A stretch of DNA of 52,776 nucleotides, from NCBI GenBank assembly GCA_903881085.1, contig CAIRSA010000575.1, positions 1-52,776 of the forward strand. The letters are read 5' to 3'. A program made the translations under genes and the position numbers. Positions within the stretch are counted from its first letter, which is position 1, and each line of letters starts with the position of its first letter. The notes under the pieces are model-generated. The model ran no database searches, had not been told where the DNA came from, and was given only the letters and a program-made list of their open reading frames with translations. Positions 41,631 to 50,010 of the stretch are shown here, piece by piece. Source of the stretch: an uncultured Acidobacteriia bacterium (lineage in GTDB: Bacteria; Acidobacteriota; Terriglobia; Bryobacterales; Bryobacteraceae).

Positions 41631-41956
41631 GCAAGCGCGTACTTTACTGCCATTGCGCGTATGCCCGGGTGGTTCCAAACGATGTGAAGCAAGAGGTGCT
41701 GGCCACGCTTGCCGCATCGGACCGCGAATTCGAAGCGGTGCCCGACCTGTGTGAGATGTCGGCAAATAAGGACCCGCGGCTGGCGTCACTGGTTTCAAAC
41801 GAAGAGCCGGTGCAGATTGTCGCCTGCTATCCGCGTGCCGTGAAGTGGCTGTTTTCGGCGGCTGGGACGCCGCTGCCTGAAACTGGACTCGAGGTGCTGA
41901 ACATGCGCGAACAAACTGCCGAAACCATTTTGCATTCTATCCTGGGGGCCGAATAA
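41627..41956 (+). CDS. small protein resembling the N-terminal domain of HdrA
   Basis: A 109-residue cysteine-bearing protein. VLYCHCAYARVV, then VPDLCEMSANKDPRL, then VQIVACYPRAVKWLFSAAG and LEVLNMREQ follow, in the same order and spacing, the pattern remembered for the N-terminal region of HdrA (VCHCG, LCSDPGQ, VVAACSPRxHE, NIREQC). HdrA is the flavin and iron-sulfur subunit of heterodisulfide reductase and of its sHdr relatives. Here the domain stands alone without the flavin part. The retained cysteines suggest iron-sulfur or thiol chemistry. It overlaps both neighbours (ATGA and TAATG). This homology is my reading and needs a profile search. Confidence 0.6.
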   Translation: MSKRVLYCHCAYARVVPNDVKQEVLATLAASDREFEAVPDLCEMSANKDPRLASLVSNEEPVQIVACYPRAVKWLFSAAGTPLPETGLEVLNMREQTAETILHSILGAE

Positions 41957-42792
41957 TGGGCGTTCAAGTCGTCGTTTACGAAGGCACGGGCGCCATGCCA
42001 TTGGCCGCGGAATCGCGCGGCGAAATGTTCCGCTCGCTGCTGGAAAAAGGCTATGCCGTAAGTTCGGTGCGGGCGAGCAACATGGCGAACCTGCCTGCCG
42101 CGAGCACAACCGTGGTGCTCGGCCGGTTCGAAGCGCAGCCGCCAGCGGACACAGATACGAACAAGCCGCTGCGCTTCCGAAGCATCGAGGGGCTGGCGTC
42201 GGTAGAGGTTTCGCAGATTGTCGACGCGGTGCGAGAAGAGGCCGCTCTGCCGGCACCCGGCAAGTGGAAGCCTTGGTTTCCCGTAATCGATTTCAATCGC
42301 TGCACGAACTGCATGCAGTGCCTCAGCTTCTGCCTGTTTGATGTTTACGGCGTCACTAAAGACGGCAAGATTCAGGTGCAGAACCAATCCAACTGCAAGA
42401 CCGAATGCCCGGCCTGCTCGCGCGTCTGTCCGGAAGTGGCGATTCTGTTTCCCAAGTACAAACACGGGCCGATTCATGGCGGTGAAATCCAGGCCGACGA
42501 CATGCGGCGCGAAGCCATGAAGGTCGACATTTCGACGCTGCTGGGCGGCGACATTTATTCCGCACTGCGCGACCGCAGCGCCAAAGCCAAATCGCGATTT
42601 TCCAAAGAACGCGATGAAGATCGCGCGTTGAAAGAACGGCTAAACTGTTTAAGTAAGATTCAAAAGGAGATGGACATACCGGCGGAAGTGTTCGCGGCGT
42701 TGCCGAGCGTAAATGAGATCCGCGCCAAGGCGGAAGCGGCAAAAGCACGGGCAGAAGCGGCGCTGGCGGCGCAGCCGGGTAGTGCATCATGA
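41956..42792 (+). CDS. ferredoxin-type 4Fe-4S protein
   Basis: A 278-residue protein. The first 100 residues are an unrecognised alpha/beta domain (VVVYEGTGAMPLAAESRGEM). A ferredoxin-like region then carries two cysteine groups: CTNCMQCLSFC and CKTECPACSRVCPEVAI, enough for two 4Fe-4S clusters. The C-terminal 90 residues are charged, helical and alanine/glutamate-rich. It probably passes electrons to the radical SAM enzyme or to a lipoyl disulfide. The start shares one base with the previous stop and the end overlaps the radical SAM gene as ATGA. Confidence 0.83.
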   Translation: MGVQVVVYEGTGAMPLAAESRGEMFRSLLEKGYAVSSVRASNMANLPAASTTVVLGRFEAQPPADTDTNKPLRFRSIEGLASVEVSQIVDAVREEAALPAPGKWKPWFPVIDFNRCTNCMQCLSFCLFDVYGVTKDGKIQVQNQSNCKTECPACSRVCPEVAILFPKYKHGPIHGGEIQADDMRREAMKVDISTLLGGDIYSALRDRSAKAKSRFSKERDEDRALKERLNCLSKIQKEMDIPAEVFAALPSVNEIRAKAEAAKARAEAALAAQPGSAS

Positions 42793-43979
42793 TGATTCAA
42801 TTTGCAAGGCGCATGTTGACCGAAGCGGACCCGCGCTTGTTGTTCAAATTCGCTTATAACTTCGGTTATAAGGGGGTGCGGTCGGTCGAGTTGTATAAGA
42901 AGCGCCTGAAACAGGGGATTCACTTTCCGCCGTTCCTTTTCATCTCCGTCATCTCTAACTGCAACTTACGTTGCCAGGGATGCTGGGTTGACGTGGAAGG
43001 CGAAGGCGATCACATCAAGCTGGAAGACATGAACAAGCTGATCAATGATGCCAAAGCACATGGCAACAGCTTCTTCGGTATTCTTGGCGGCGAGCCGTTT
43101 CTGCATCCGCAGTTAATGGACATTTTCGCCGCGCATCCCGATTGTTACTTCCAGGTCTTTACGAATGGGCAGATGATCACCGATGCTGTGGCCAAGCGGT
43201 TACGTGAGGTCGGCAATGTTACTCCCTTGATCAGCGTGGAAGGCAGCGAGATTGTCAGCGACGAACGCCGTGGCCGTCTGAATGTACTGAGCAAAACGCT
43301 GGCAGGTATTGAAAATTGCCGTCGCAATAAGTTGATTGTAGGCGTGGCCACCAGCGTGTGCCAGACTAACATCGACTTAGTTTCGGAAGCGTGGCTTAAC
43401 AAGCTCATCAAGATGGGCGTGCATTATTGCTGGTTCCATACGTATCGCGTGGTGGGTCCGAAGCCGGCCTCGCATCTGGCGCTGCGGCCTGACCAGGTTC
43501 TGAAGGTTCGCAAATTCATGGTGGCGATGCGGTCGAAGTTGCCCATCGCGATCGTGGATGCCTATTGGGACGACAAGGGCGAGGCGCTCTGCCCCATGGC
43601 CACCGGCGTCAGCCATCACATCAGCCCCTACGGCGATATTGAGCCGTGCCCGATTATTCAGTTCGCCAAAGAAACCATTCACGACGGGCCGAGTTTATAT
43701 GATTCCATGGTCCAGTCGAAGTTCCTGCAGGACTTTCGCGAGACGGCCGCAAAAGCCACCCGCGGATGTGTCATGCTGGAGAGACCCGATTTGGTGAAGG
43801 ACCTGGTGGTCAAGTACGGAGCGCGCGATACGACGACACGCCAGAGTGCCATGTCGGAACTGGTGCAGTTGGAGCCGCGCACAAGCCAGCACGATCCGGA
43901 CAACGTTGTCCCGGAGGACAACTGGATGTACCGGTTCGCAAAGAAACATTGGTTTTTTGGGTTTGGCGCTTACACTTAA
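42789..43979 (+). CDS. radical SAM enzyme
   Basis: A 396-residue radical SAM protein. The cluster motif is CNLRCQGCW (C-x3-C-x2-C) at about residue 57, followed by ILGGEPFLHPQL, the GGE motif that binds SAM. A later group of cysteines (ALCPMATGVSHHISPYGDIEPCP) is like that of SPASM/twitch-containing enzymes and could hold an auxiliary cluster. The N-terminal 45 residues (a basic, helical stretch) are unlike typical members and might contact membranes or a lipid substrate. Overlaps with its neighbours show it is translated with the ferredoxin-like protein. The substrate may be a lipoyl group, a sulfur carrier or an isoprenoid. Confidence 0.88.
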   Translation: MMIQFARRMLTEADPRLLFKFAYNFGYKGVRSVELYKKRLKQGIHFPPFLFISVISNCNLRCQGCWVDVEGEGDHIKLEDMNKLINDAKAHGNSFFGILGGEPFLHPQLMDIFAAHPDCYFQVFTNGQMITDAVAKRLREVGNVTPLISVEGSEIVSDERRGRLNVLSKTLAGIENCRRNKLIVGVATSVCQTNIDLVSEAWLNKLIKMGVHYCWFHTYRVVGPKPASHLALRPDQVLKVRKFMVAMRSKLPIAIVDAYWDDKGEALCPMATGVSHHISPYGDIEPCPIIQFAKETIHDGPSLYDSMVQSKFLQDFRETAAKATRGCVMLERPDLVKDLVVKYGARDTTTRQSAMSELVQLEPRTSQHDPDNVVPEDNWMYRFAKKHWFFGFGAYT

Positions 43980-43998
43980 CCCGCGGGAGCAAGATACG

Positions 43999-45693
43999 AT
44001 GCAGATGCCGATTCAGATACTATCTGTGCCCAAAGCGATTCCCATTATGGCGAGTCGCAAGCCGCAGGAAAACATACCGCAGACTCGCGCCGAGCGTGAG
44101 AGCCTGAAGCGGTTTATCGCCGATTATGTGGCGGCGAATTCATCGCGGCTGGTTGCTCCGCTGGTGTTGGATGAGTTGCGTCTGGGCTCGGAAGAGGTTG
44201 TGCGGCTCGCTGGCATCGATCCGATCTACACCGATTACGCGGCCGTTTTATTGAGCAACGAGGTATGGCGCGAGCAACTGGCAACGGTGCCTTACGAGCG
44301 CCGCCTGTTGCTATTGCCCAAGTGCCTGCGCATTGAAGACAAGTGCCCTGCGCCGTTCGATGACTTCGGCCTGCTGTGCAAGCAGTGCGGCCTGTGCACC
44401 ATTCAGGATCTGCAGGAAGAGGCGGAAAAGTTGGGCTACGCCGTGCTGGTGGCTGAAGGTTCGGCCCTGGTGATGGCGCTGATTCAGACCGGCAAGATCG
44501 ACGCGATTGTGGGCGTTAGTTGCCTCTCTGTGCTGGAGAAAGCTGTTCCCTACATGGAGTCGGCTGCGATTCCTGGGATTGCCATACCGCTGCTGCAGGA
44601 TGACTGCAAAGACACCGGGATCGACATTGAATGGGTGTGGGATGTGATCCACTTGAGCGGCGAGGATCAGACGCGCCGCATGGATCTGGATTCGCTGCGG
44701 CGCGAAGTGCAGTCGTGGTTTGAACCTGCCGCGCTCGATGTGATCTTTGGCGGTCCGGCCATGGGCGAAACCGAACGCATCTCTCGCGAATGGTTGACCA
44801 GGGCAGGGAAGCGCTGGCGTCCATTCTTGAGCGTGTGTGCGTGGAAGGCGTTGCAGTCAGATACCGAAGCCCCGATTCCTGATTCTTTGAAGAAGCTGGC
44901 CGTGGCGATGGAATGCTTCCACAAGGCTTCGCTGATTCACGATGATATTGAAGACGACGACGCCGAGCGTTATGGCGAAAGCGCATTGCATGTCGAGTAC
45001 GGTGTGCCGGTGGCGCTGAACTGCGGCGATCTGCTTGTCGGCGAAGGCTATCGTTTGATCGCCACTTCTGGTGCACCGCCGGAAGCGATGTCGCGCATGA
45101 TGCGCGCGGCCTCCGTTGGGCATCGCCAATTGTGCATGGGACAAGGCGCGGAATTGACGTGGATGCGCAATCCCAAGCCGCTTTCGTCGCTTGAAGTGCT
45201 GGAGATTTTCCGCCAGAAGACGGCCCCGGCGTTTGAAGTTTCGTTGCATGTTGGCGCGGCGTTGGCCGGCGCCGATGACGAATTGATGCAGGTGCTGAGC
45301 AAGTACAGCGACGCGCTGGGTATTGCTTACCAAATCCGCGATGACATCGAAGACATGTCGATGAGCGACACACGTCCTTCGCTGCCGCTTGCCATCGCCT
45401 ACGAAAAGGCCAAGGGCGAGCGCAAGGCCGTACTGGAACGTGTGTGGACACGCCATGCACAGGCCTCGCCGCTGATGGTTTCCGAACTCAGCGAAACACG
45501 CTGTCGCGAACTGCTCGAAGCATACAAAGAAGAAGCGATCCGCTCACTGCCCGCGCTCGATAACCCCAGTTTGAAGGGCTTGCTGCGGCGCGTTGTGGGC
45601 AAGATATTCCAAGTCGAGATTAAGGGTTGGTGCCGTGAGTTTGAGACTCGAAATGCTGCAAATCGCGCGCCTGTCGCCGAAGCAGTTGGGTGA
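43999..45693 (+). CDS. fusion of DUF116 with a polyprenyl synthetase
   Basis: A 564-residue two-part protein. Residues about 40-225 match DUF116: LLLPKCLR, a CKQCGLC cysteine cluster, LGYAVLVAEGSALVMALIQ and DAIVGVSCLSVLEKAVPYM. Residues about 245-545 are an isoprenyl diphosphate synthase: first aspartate-rich motif IHDDIEDDDAERYG, and second motif QIRDDIED. DUF116 proteins are often found near lipoate and radical SAM genes, as far as I recall, and have no proven activity. The synthase part should condense isoprenyl diphosphates into a longer chain. The ATG at 43999 has GGGAG ten bases upstream. Its 3' end overlaps the next gene by 59 bases. Confidence 0.85.
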   Translation: MQMPIQILSVPKAIPIMASRKPQENIPQTRAERESLKRFIADYVAANSSRLVAPLVLDELRLGSEEVVRLAGIDPIYTDYAAVLLSNEVWREQLATVPYERRLLLLPKCLRIEDKCPAPFDDFGLLCKQCGLCTIQDLQEEAEKLGYAVLVAEGSALVMALIQTGKIDAIVGVSCLSVLEKAVPYMESAAIPGIAIPLLQDDCKDTGIDIEWVWDVIHLSGEDQTRRMDLDSLRREVQSWFEPAALDVIFGGPAMGETERISREWLTRAGKRWRPFLSVCAWKALQSDTEAPIPDSLKKLAVAMECFHKASLIHDDIEDDDAERYGESALHVEYGVPVALNCGDLLVGEGYRLIATSGAPPEAMSRMMRAASVGHRQLCMGQGAELTWMRNPKPLSSLEVLEIFRQKTAPAFEVSLHVGAALAGADDELMQVLSKYSDALGIAYQIRDDIEDMSMSDTRPSLPLAIAYEKAKGERKAVLERVWTRHAQASPLMVSELSETRCRELLEAYKEEAIRSLPALDNPSLKGLLRRVVGKIFQVEIKGWCREFETRNAANRAPVAEAVG

Positions 45694-46516
45694 TTCGGCC
45701 GCGCTGGTCGAAGGGTTTCTGCGCTCACAATTGCATCCGAACGGCGGGTTTATTAACCGCTCGGGCGATAGCGATATCTACTACACCGTGTTTGGCCTGG
45801 AGGGCTTGATCGCCCTGGGGGCCGCGATTCCTGAGAAAACAGCCTCGTACCTGCGTGAGTTTGGCAACGGCGCGGGGCTCGATCTGATTCACCTCTGCTG
45901 CCTGATTCGTTGCTGGGCCAGCGTATGCGGCGTGGCGGCGATTCCATTAGATTACGAGGCTGTAACGAAACGGTTGGAATCGTTTCGCATCCGTGGCGGC
46001 GGCTACAACACGCAACTCGATACAGACGAAGCGACGGCCTACGGTTCGTTCATGGTGGCCGCTGCGTATCAGGATTTACGGTTGGAAATCCCCGATGCTG
46101 AAGGACTCGTGCGCAGCTTGAAGCGCTTGCGTGCGGAAGATGGCGGCTACTCCAATCAGCCGGAGCAGGACATGGGGCTAACGCCTTCCACCGCCGCTGC
46201 GGCAACACTGCTGCGGCAGTTGGGCGAAGAGATTCCGGCCGATGTCGCGCCGTGGTTGTTGGCGCGCTGCCGTGATGAGGGTGGGTTTTTCGCCGGCCCG
46301 TTCGCACCGATTCCCGATCTGCTTTCGACGGCGACGGCGCTGCATGCTTTGTCCGGCCTGAAGGCGTCTATTGAAGCGATCAAAGAGCCGTGCCTCGATT
46401 TCGTCGACTCGCTTTGGACCAACACGGGCGCGTTCTACGGCAACTGGATGGACGATGCCGCCGACTGCGAATACACATACTACGGTTTGTTGGCGCTTGG
46501 CCATTTGAGCTTATGA
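45635..46516 (+). CDS. prenyltransferase/squalene-oxidase repeat protein (protein-prenyltransferase beta-like)
   Basis: A 293-residue alpha/alpha-barrel protein. Repeats include HPNGGFINRSGDSDIYYTVF, RGGGYNTQLDTDEATAYGSF, AEDGGYSNQPEQDMG and the C-terminal DDAADCEYTYYGLLALGHL. The last block, with D, C and aromatic residues, resembles the zinc-site region of protein prenyltransferase beta subunits, although a full set of zinc ligands cannot be confirmed by eye. Start GTG 45635 has AAGGG about eight bases upstream; ATG 45653 is an alternative. Both lie inside the preceding gene. It may bind or transfer the isoprenoid made by the synthase, or pair with the cyclase downstream. Confidence 0.78.
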   Translation: MSLRLEMLQIARLSPKQLGDSAALVEGFLRSQLHPNGGFINRSGDSDIYYTVFGLEGLIALGAAIPEKTASYLREFGNGAGLDLIHLCCLIRCWASVCGVAAIPLDYEAVTKRLESFRIRGGGYNTQLDTDEATAYGSFMVAAAYQDLRLEIPDAEGLVRSLKRLRAEDGGYSNQPEQDMGLTPSTAAAATLLRQLGEEIPADVAPWLLARCRDEGGFFAGPFAPIPDLLSTATALHALSGLKASIEAIKEPCLDFVDSLWTNTGAFYGNWMDDAADCEYTYYGLLALGHLSL

Positions 46517-48195
46517 TTGAGCAACTGGTCGAACGCCTGCTGGCCGAGCGCGGCCCGCATGGACATTGGACCGGCGAGCTGTCGAGCTCCGCGCTGTCGA
46601 CCGCATTAGCCGTGATTACGCTGCATCGCGCAGGCGGCCGCTTACAGATGGTCAACGCAGGGCTTGACTGGCTGACACGCACTCAAAACGAAGACGGAGG
46701 CTGGGGCGATACCGTTCTCAGCATCAGCAACATCAGCACCACGGCGTTGTGTTGGGCCGCGTTCACCATCGCCGGCCGCGACACCACGCGCGTGCGCGGC
46801 TACATGCAACGAGCGGCCGGTTCGCTAGAGCCGAAGCCCCTGGCGCACGCCATCGCAGTCCGCTATGGCAATGATCAAACATTCTCCGTGCCTATTCTGA
46901 CTGTGCTTGCGGTTGCCGGACTCGTGCCGTGGCGTATCGTCCCACAGCTTCCCTTCGAACTCGCTGCTTGCCCACAGAAGTGGTTCCGCTGGTTGCAACT
47001 GCCGGTGGTGAGCTATGCGCTGCCTGCGTTGATCGCGATCGGCCAGGCTCGCTTTCGCAGCACTGGCGGATGGAATCCGATCCGGTTGCTTGCTTCGGCG
47101 CGCACGCTGCGTGTGCTGACGAACATCCAGCCTGTCAACGGCGGCTTTCTCGAAGCCGTGCCACTCACCAGTTTCGTGTCCATCAGCATGCAGGCTGCGG
47201 GCTATGGCTATCATGTGGTGGTGAGGAAGGGCATTGCGTTTTTGGAAGCATCGCTGCGCGAAGATGGCAGCTGGCCGATCGATACCAATCTTGCCACGTG
47301 GGTGACCACGCTTTCCGTGAACGCGCTGCGCGACAGATTGCCAGCCGCCGACCGTCCTGTCATCTGCGCGTGGCTGCTCAAGCAGCAGTACCGCGTACGC
47401 CATCCTTATACCGACGCCGACCCCGGCGGCTGGGCGTGGACCGACTTGCCCGGCGGCGTGCCCGATGCCGACGATACCTCCGGCGCGTTGATCGCGCTGC
47501 GGCAGCTTGGATGCAAGGACAAAGAGGCAGCTGCGGCGGGCTTGCGCTGGTTGATCGATCTGCAAAATCGCGATGGCGGGATTCCAACCTTCTGCCGCGG
47601 TTGGGGCAAGCTGCCGTTCGATCGCAGCAGTCCCGATATCTCGGCGCATGCACTGCTGGCGTGGGCCGCCTGGCGCGAACTGATGCCCGCCGAAATCGAC
47701 GCGGCCTCGGCAAAGGCCCTGGCGTTTTTGAAACGCGTGCAGCGCCAGGATGGCGCCTGGGTGCCCTTATGGTTCGGTAATCAGTTTGCCACGAACGATG
47801 AGAATCCGGTGTATGGAACTGCGCGGGTGTTGTGTGCGCTGAAGGTTGTCGACGCGGGTTCGGATGCGGTGCGCCGCGCGACAGGGTGGTTGGTGGGCGC
47901 ACAGAACTCCGACGGTGGATGGGGCGGCGACAAGGGGCTGGCCTCGAGTATTGAAGAGACTTCGTTGGCGGTCAGTGCGCTAAGTGGATTGAATGCAGAG
48001 GCGCTGGCACGGGGTGTTGAGTGGATTGTAGGCGCCGCACAGATGACGCCTTCTCCGATAGGGTTTTATTTCGCCCGGCTTTGGTATTTTGAGAAACTGT
48101 ATCCGCTGATCTTTGCTGTCGAGGCGCTTGCAAGTGCGGAGTCACCTCGGCTTACTCCGGATGGTCGGCCTTGTACTCTTCGTAGGTACCCTTGA
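46513..48195 (+). CDS. class II terpene cyclase-like protein (squalene-hopene cyclase family)
   Basis: A 560-residue cyclase-fold protein. The protonating DxDD motif of class II cyclases is VPDADDTSG at about residue 320. QW-type repeats are QNEDGGWGD, REDGSWPID, QNRDGGIPTF, QRQDGAWVPLWFGNQ and QNSDGGWGGD. Squalene-hopene cyclases are usually about 630-650 residues, so this is a shorter, divergent member. The hydrophobic segment around residues 135-180 (VPILTVLAVAGLVPWRIV) could be the monotopic membrane contact. It should cyclise a polyprenyl or squalene-like chain by protonation. It starts within the previous stop (ATGA) and closes the operon; its 3' end overlaps the convergent ABC-F gene by 44 bases. 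Confidence 0.85.
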   Translation: MIEQLVERLLAERGPHGHWTGELSSSALSTALAVITLHRAGGRLQMVNAGLDWLTRTQNEDGGWGDTVLSISNISTTALCWAAFTIAGRDTTRVRGYMQRAAGSLEPKPLAHAIAVRYGNDQTFSVPILTVLAVAGLVPWRIVPQLPFELAACPQKWFRWLQLPVVSYALPALIAIGQARFRSTGGWNPIRLLASARTLRVLTNIQPVNGGFLEAVPLTSFVSISMQAAGYGYHVVVRKGIAFLEASLREDGSWPIDTNLATWVTTLSVNALRDRLPAADRPVICAWLLKQQYRVRHPYTDADPGGWAWTDLPGGVPDADDTSGALIALRQLGCKDKEAAAAGLRWLIDLQNRDGGIPTFCRGWGKLPFDRSSPDISAHALLAWAAWRELMPAEIDAASAKALAFLKRVQRQDGAWVPLWFGNQFATNDENPVYGTARVLCALKVVDAGSDAVRRATGWLVGAQNSDGGWGGDKGLASSIEETSLAVSALSGLNAEALARGVEWIVGAAQMTPSPIGFYFARLWYFEKLYPLIFAVEALASAESPRLTPDGRPCTLRRYP

Positions 48196-49753
48196 AGTCT
48201 TCGATCTGGCCGTCTTTGAAATGCCAGATGCGTGTGGCGACTTCTTCCAGCAGATCTTCATCGTGCGTGACCAACAATACCGCGCCTTCGTATTTCTGAA
48301 GCGCAATATTCAACGCGTTGATCGATTCCAGATCCAAGTGGTTCGTGGGTTCGTCGAGAATCAGGATGTTCGGCTTCTGCAGCATAAGCTTGCAGAAGAT
48401 CAAACGTGCCGCTTCGCCGCCGGACAATGCGTCCGTAGGCTTCAAGCCTTCTTCGCCCTGGAACAGCATCTGCCCGAGCAAGCCGCGCAGCTCTTCGTTC
48501 GAAGCCTGTGGATCGAACGAATGCAGATAATCTACAGCGGTGGTGCCTCCGGGAATCGATTCGCGATGGTCCTGTGAAAAATAACCGACGGAGGCTTCGT
48601 GACCCCATTCGACCGTACCTGAATCGAGCGATGCCTGCGGTTCATCGGCGCCAGGAGCGTTCTTCAGAAGGGCTTTCAGCAGCGTAGTCTTACCAACGCC
48701 GTTACGGCCAACCAAGCCAACCTTGTCGCCGCGCTGTACGTTGGCGGTGAAGTCGGTGATCACTTTGTTGTCGTCGTAAGCCTTCGTAACGCCATTGAAC
48801 GTCAACGCGGTCTTGCCCGACGGGCGCTTCATTTCAAAGCGGATGAAGGGGCGTGCAATGTTGGAGCGGGCGAGATCGGAGGTGGCCAGGCGCTCCACTT
48901 CCTTCTTGCGCGAAGTGACCTGACTGGAACGCGTACCGGCCGAGAAGCGGGCGATGAACTCGCTCAACTGCGCGATCTTCTTTTCGCGCTGGGCGTTCTG
49001 CGATTCGATCTGCGAGCGGATCTTGGTCTTCTGCAGCACCATGTCATCATAGCCGCCGGGGTAGGTGATGATCGTTTGGTAATCGATGTCGGCGGTGTGG
49101 GTGCAGACGTTGTTGAGAAAGTGGCGATCGTGCGAGATGACGATCAGCGTGCCGTCATAACGGATCAAAAACTCTTCCAGCCAGTGAATGGATTCAAGAT
49201 CCAAGTGGTTCGTCGGTTCGTCTAGAAGCAGCGCAGCGGGATGTCCGAACAGTGCCTGCGCAAGCAGCACGCGCACTTTGTGGCCGCCTTGCAGTTCGCC
49301 CATCTTGCGTTCGTGCAACTCTTCGGGCACGTCCAGACCTTGCAGCAAAATCGCCGCGTCGCTTTCGGCGGTGTAGCCGTCTTCGTCGCCAACAATGCCT
49401 TCGAGTTCGCCCAGACGCATGCCGTCATCGTCTGTCATCTCGGGCTTTTCGTAGATCGCGTCGCGTTCAGTGAGCGCGGCCCAGAGGGGCTTGTTGCCCA
49501 TGATCACCGTGTCGAGCACGCGATAGCTATCGAAGGCGAATTGATCCTGACTCAGCTTGCCGAATTTTTTGGGGCGAATGACGTTGCCCTTTTGCGGGTC
49601 GAGCTCGCCGGTCAGCAGCTTCATGAACGTGGATTTACCCGCGCCATTCGGGCCTGTAAGCGCGTAGCGGCGCTCGCCCAGAAAGCTGGTGGACACTTCT
49701 TCAAACAAGACTTTGGCGCCGTAGCGCATGGAAACGTTAGAGACTGATATCAC
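48152..49753 (-). CDS. ybiT: ABC-F type ATPase, YbiT-like
   Basis: A 533-residue soluble protein with two ABC ATPase domains. Walker A motifs are GPNGAGKST and GRNGVGKTT; the Walker B/D-loop blocks LLLDEPTNHLDLES occur twice; the second signature is LSGGE, the first is the divergent LQGGH. The linker between them (about 240-300) is the P-site tRNA interaction motif region. Sequence and length match E. coli YbiT from start to end. ABC-F proteins bind ribosomes and modulate translation. The gene starts at GTG 49753; a consensus TATAAT (49770-49765, minus strand) places the transcript start only about five bases ahead. Confidence 0.93.
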   Translation of the reverse strand: MISVSNVSMRYGAKVLFEEVSTSFLGERRYALTGPNGAGKSTFMKLLTGELDPQKGNVIRPKKFGKLSQDQFAFDSYRVLDTVIMGNKPLWAALTERDAIYEKPEMTDDDGMRLGELEGIVGDEDGYTAESDAAILLQGLDVPEELHERKMGELQGGHKVRVLLAQALFGHPAALLLDEPTNHLDLESIHWLEEFLIRYDGTLIVISHDRHFLNNVCTHTADIDYQTIITYPGGYDDMVLQKTKIRSQIESQNAQREKKIAQLSEFIARFSAGTRSSQVTSRKKEVERLATSDLARSNIARPFIRFEMKRPSGKTALTFNGVTKAYDDNKVITDFTANVQRGDKVGLVGRNGVGKTTLLKALLKNAPGADEPQASLDSGTVEWGHEASVGYFSQDHRESIPGGTTAVDYLHSFDPQASNEELRGLLGQMLFQGEEGLKPTDALSGGEAARLIFCKLMLQKPNILILDEPTNHLDLESINALNIALQKYEGAVLLVTHDEDLLEEVATRIWHFKDGQIEDFKGTYEEYKADHPE

Positions 49754-49778
49754 GGGGAACCCCTATTATACCGCATCC

Positions 49779-49803
49779 GATGTCGGGCAGATTGGCAATC
49801 CAA
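49779..49803. repeat. copy of the terminal sequence of the MITE-like element
   Basis: These 25 bases, beginning GATGTCGGGCAGATTGGC, match the reverse complement of 34032-34056 with a single difference. Here the sequence stands in the -35 region of the YbiT-like gene and without a second arm nearby, so it may be a degenerate or solo end of the element. Confidence 0.65.
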
Positions 49804-49834
49804 CGCCTCTGGTTTTTCAATCATGCTGTTTTTT

Positions 49835-49962
49835 GAGTTAGCATTCGCACAGGCGAATCCTCCTTCGCCAAGGCTACGGCGGACAGGTTGCCTGCGCCAC
49901 CTACGCGCCATCCGAAGTGTCGAAGGGTAGGGCGGGCGATTCGCCTGCCCTAAAACTAACTA
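49835..49962. repeat. second palindromic non-coding element
   Basis: AGTTAG plus AGGCGAATC (49835-49859) are mirrored by GATTCGCCT and CTAACT (49938-49962), with a few unmatched bases inside each arm. The interior contains CCAAGGCTACGGCGGACAGG, a sequence type I associate with interspersed elements of Bryobacterales. There is no open reading frame of note. It lies upstream of truB. Confidence 0.5.
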
Positions 49963-50010
49963 ACTTTATTTTCACGGCTGACACTTTCACTTCGCATAAA
50001 CTAATAAGAG

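Noticed and set aside
42789..48195. Ordinary hopanoid biosynthesis cluster
   Set aside because: The radical SAM protein does not resemble HpnH, no hpnC/D/E or other hpn genes are present, and the cyclase is short with a fused DUF116-synthase partner.
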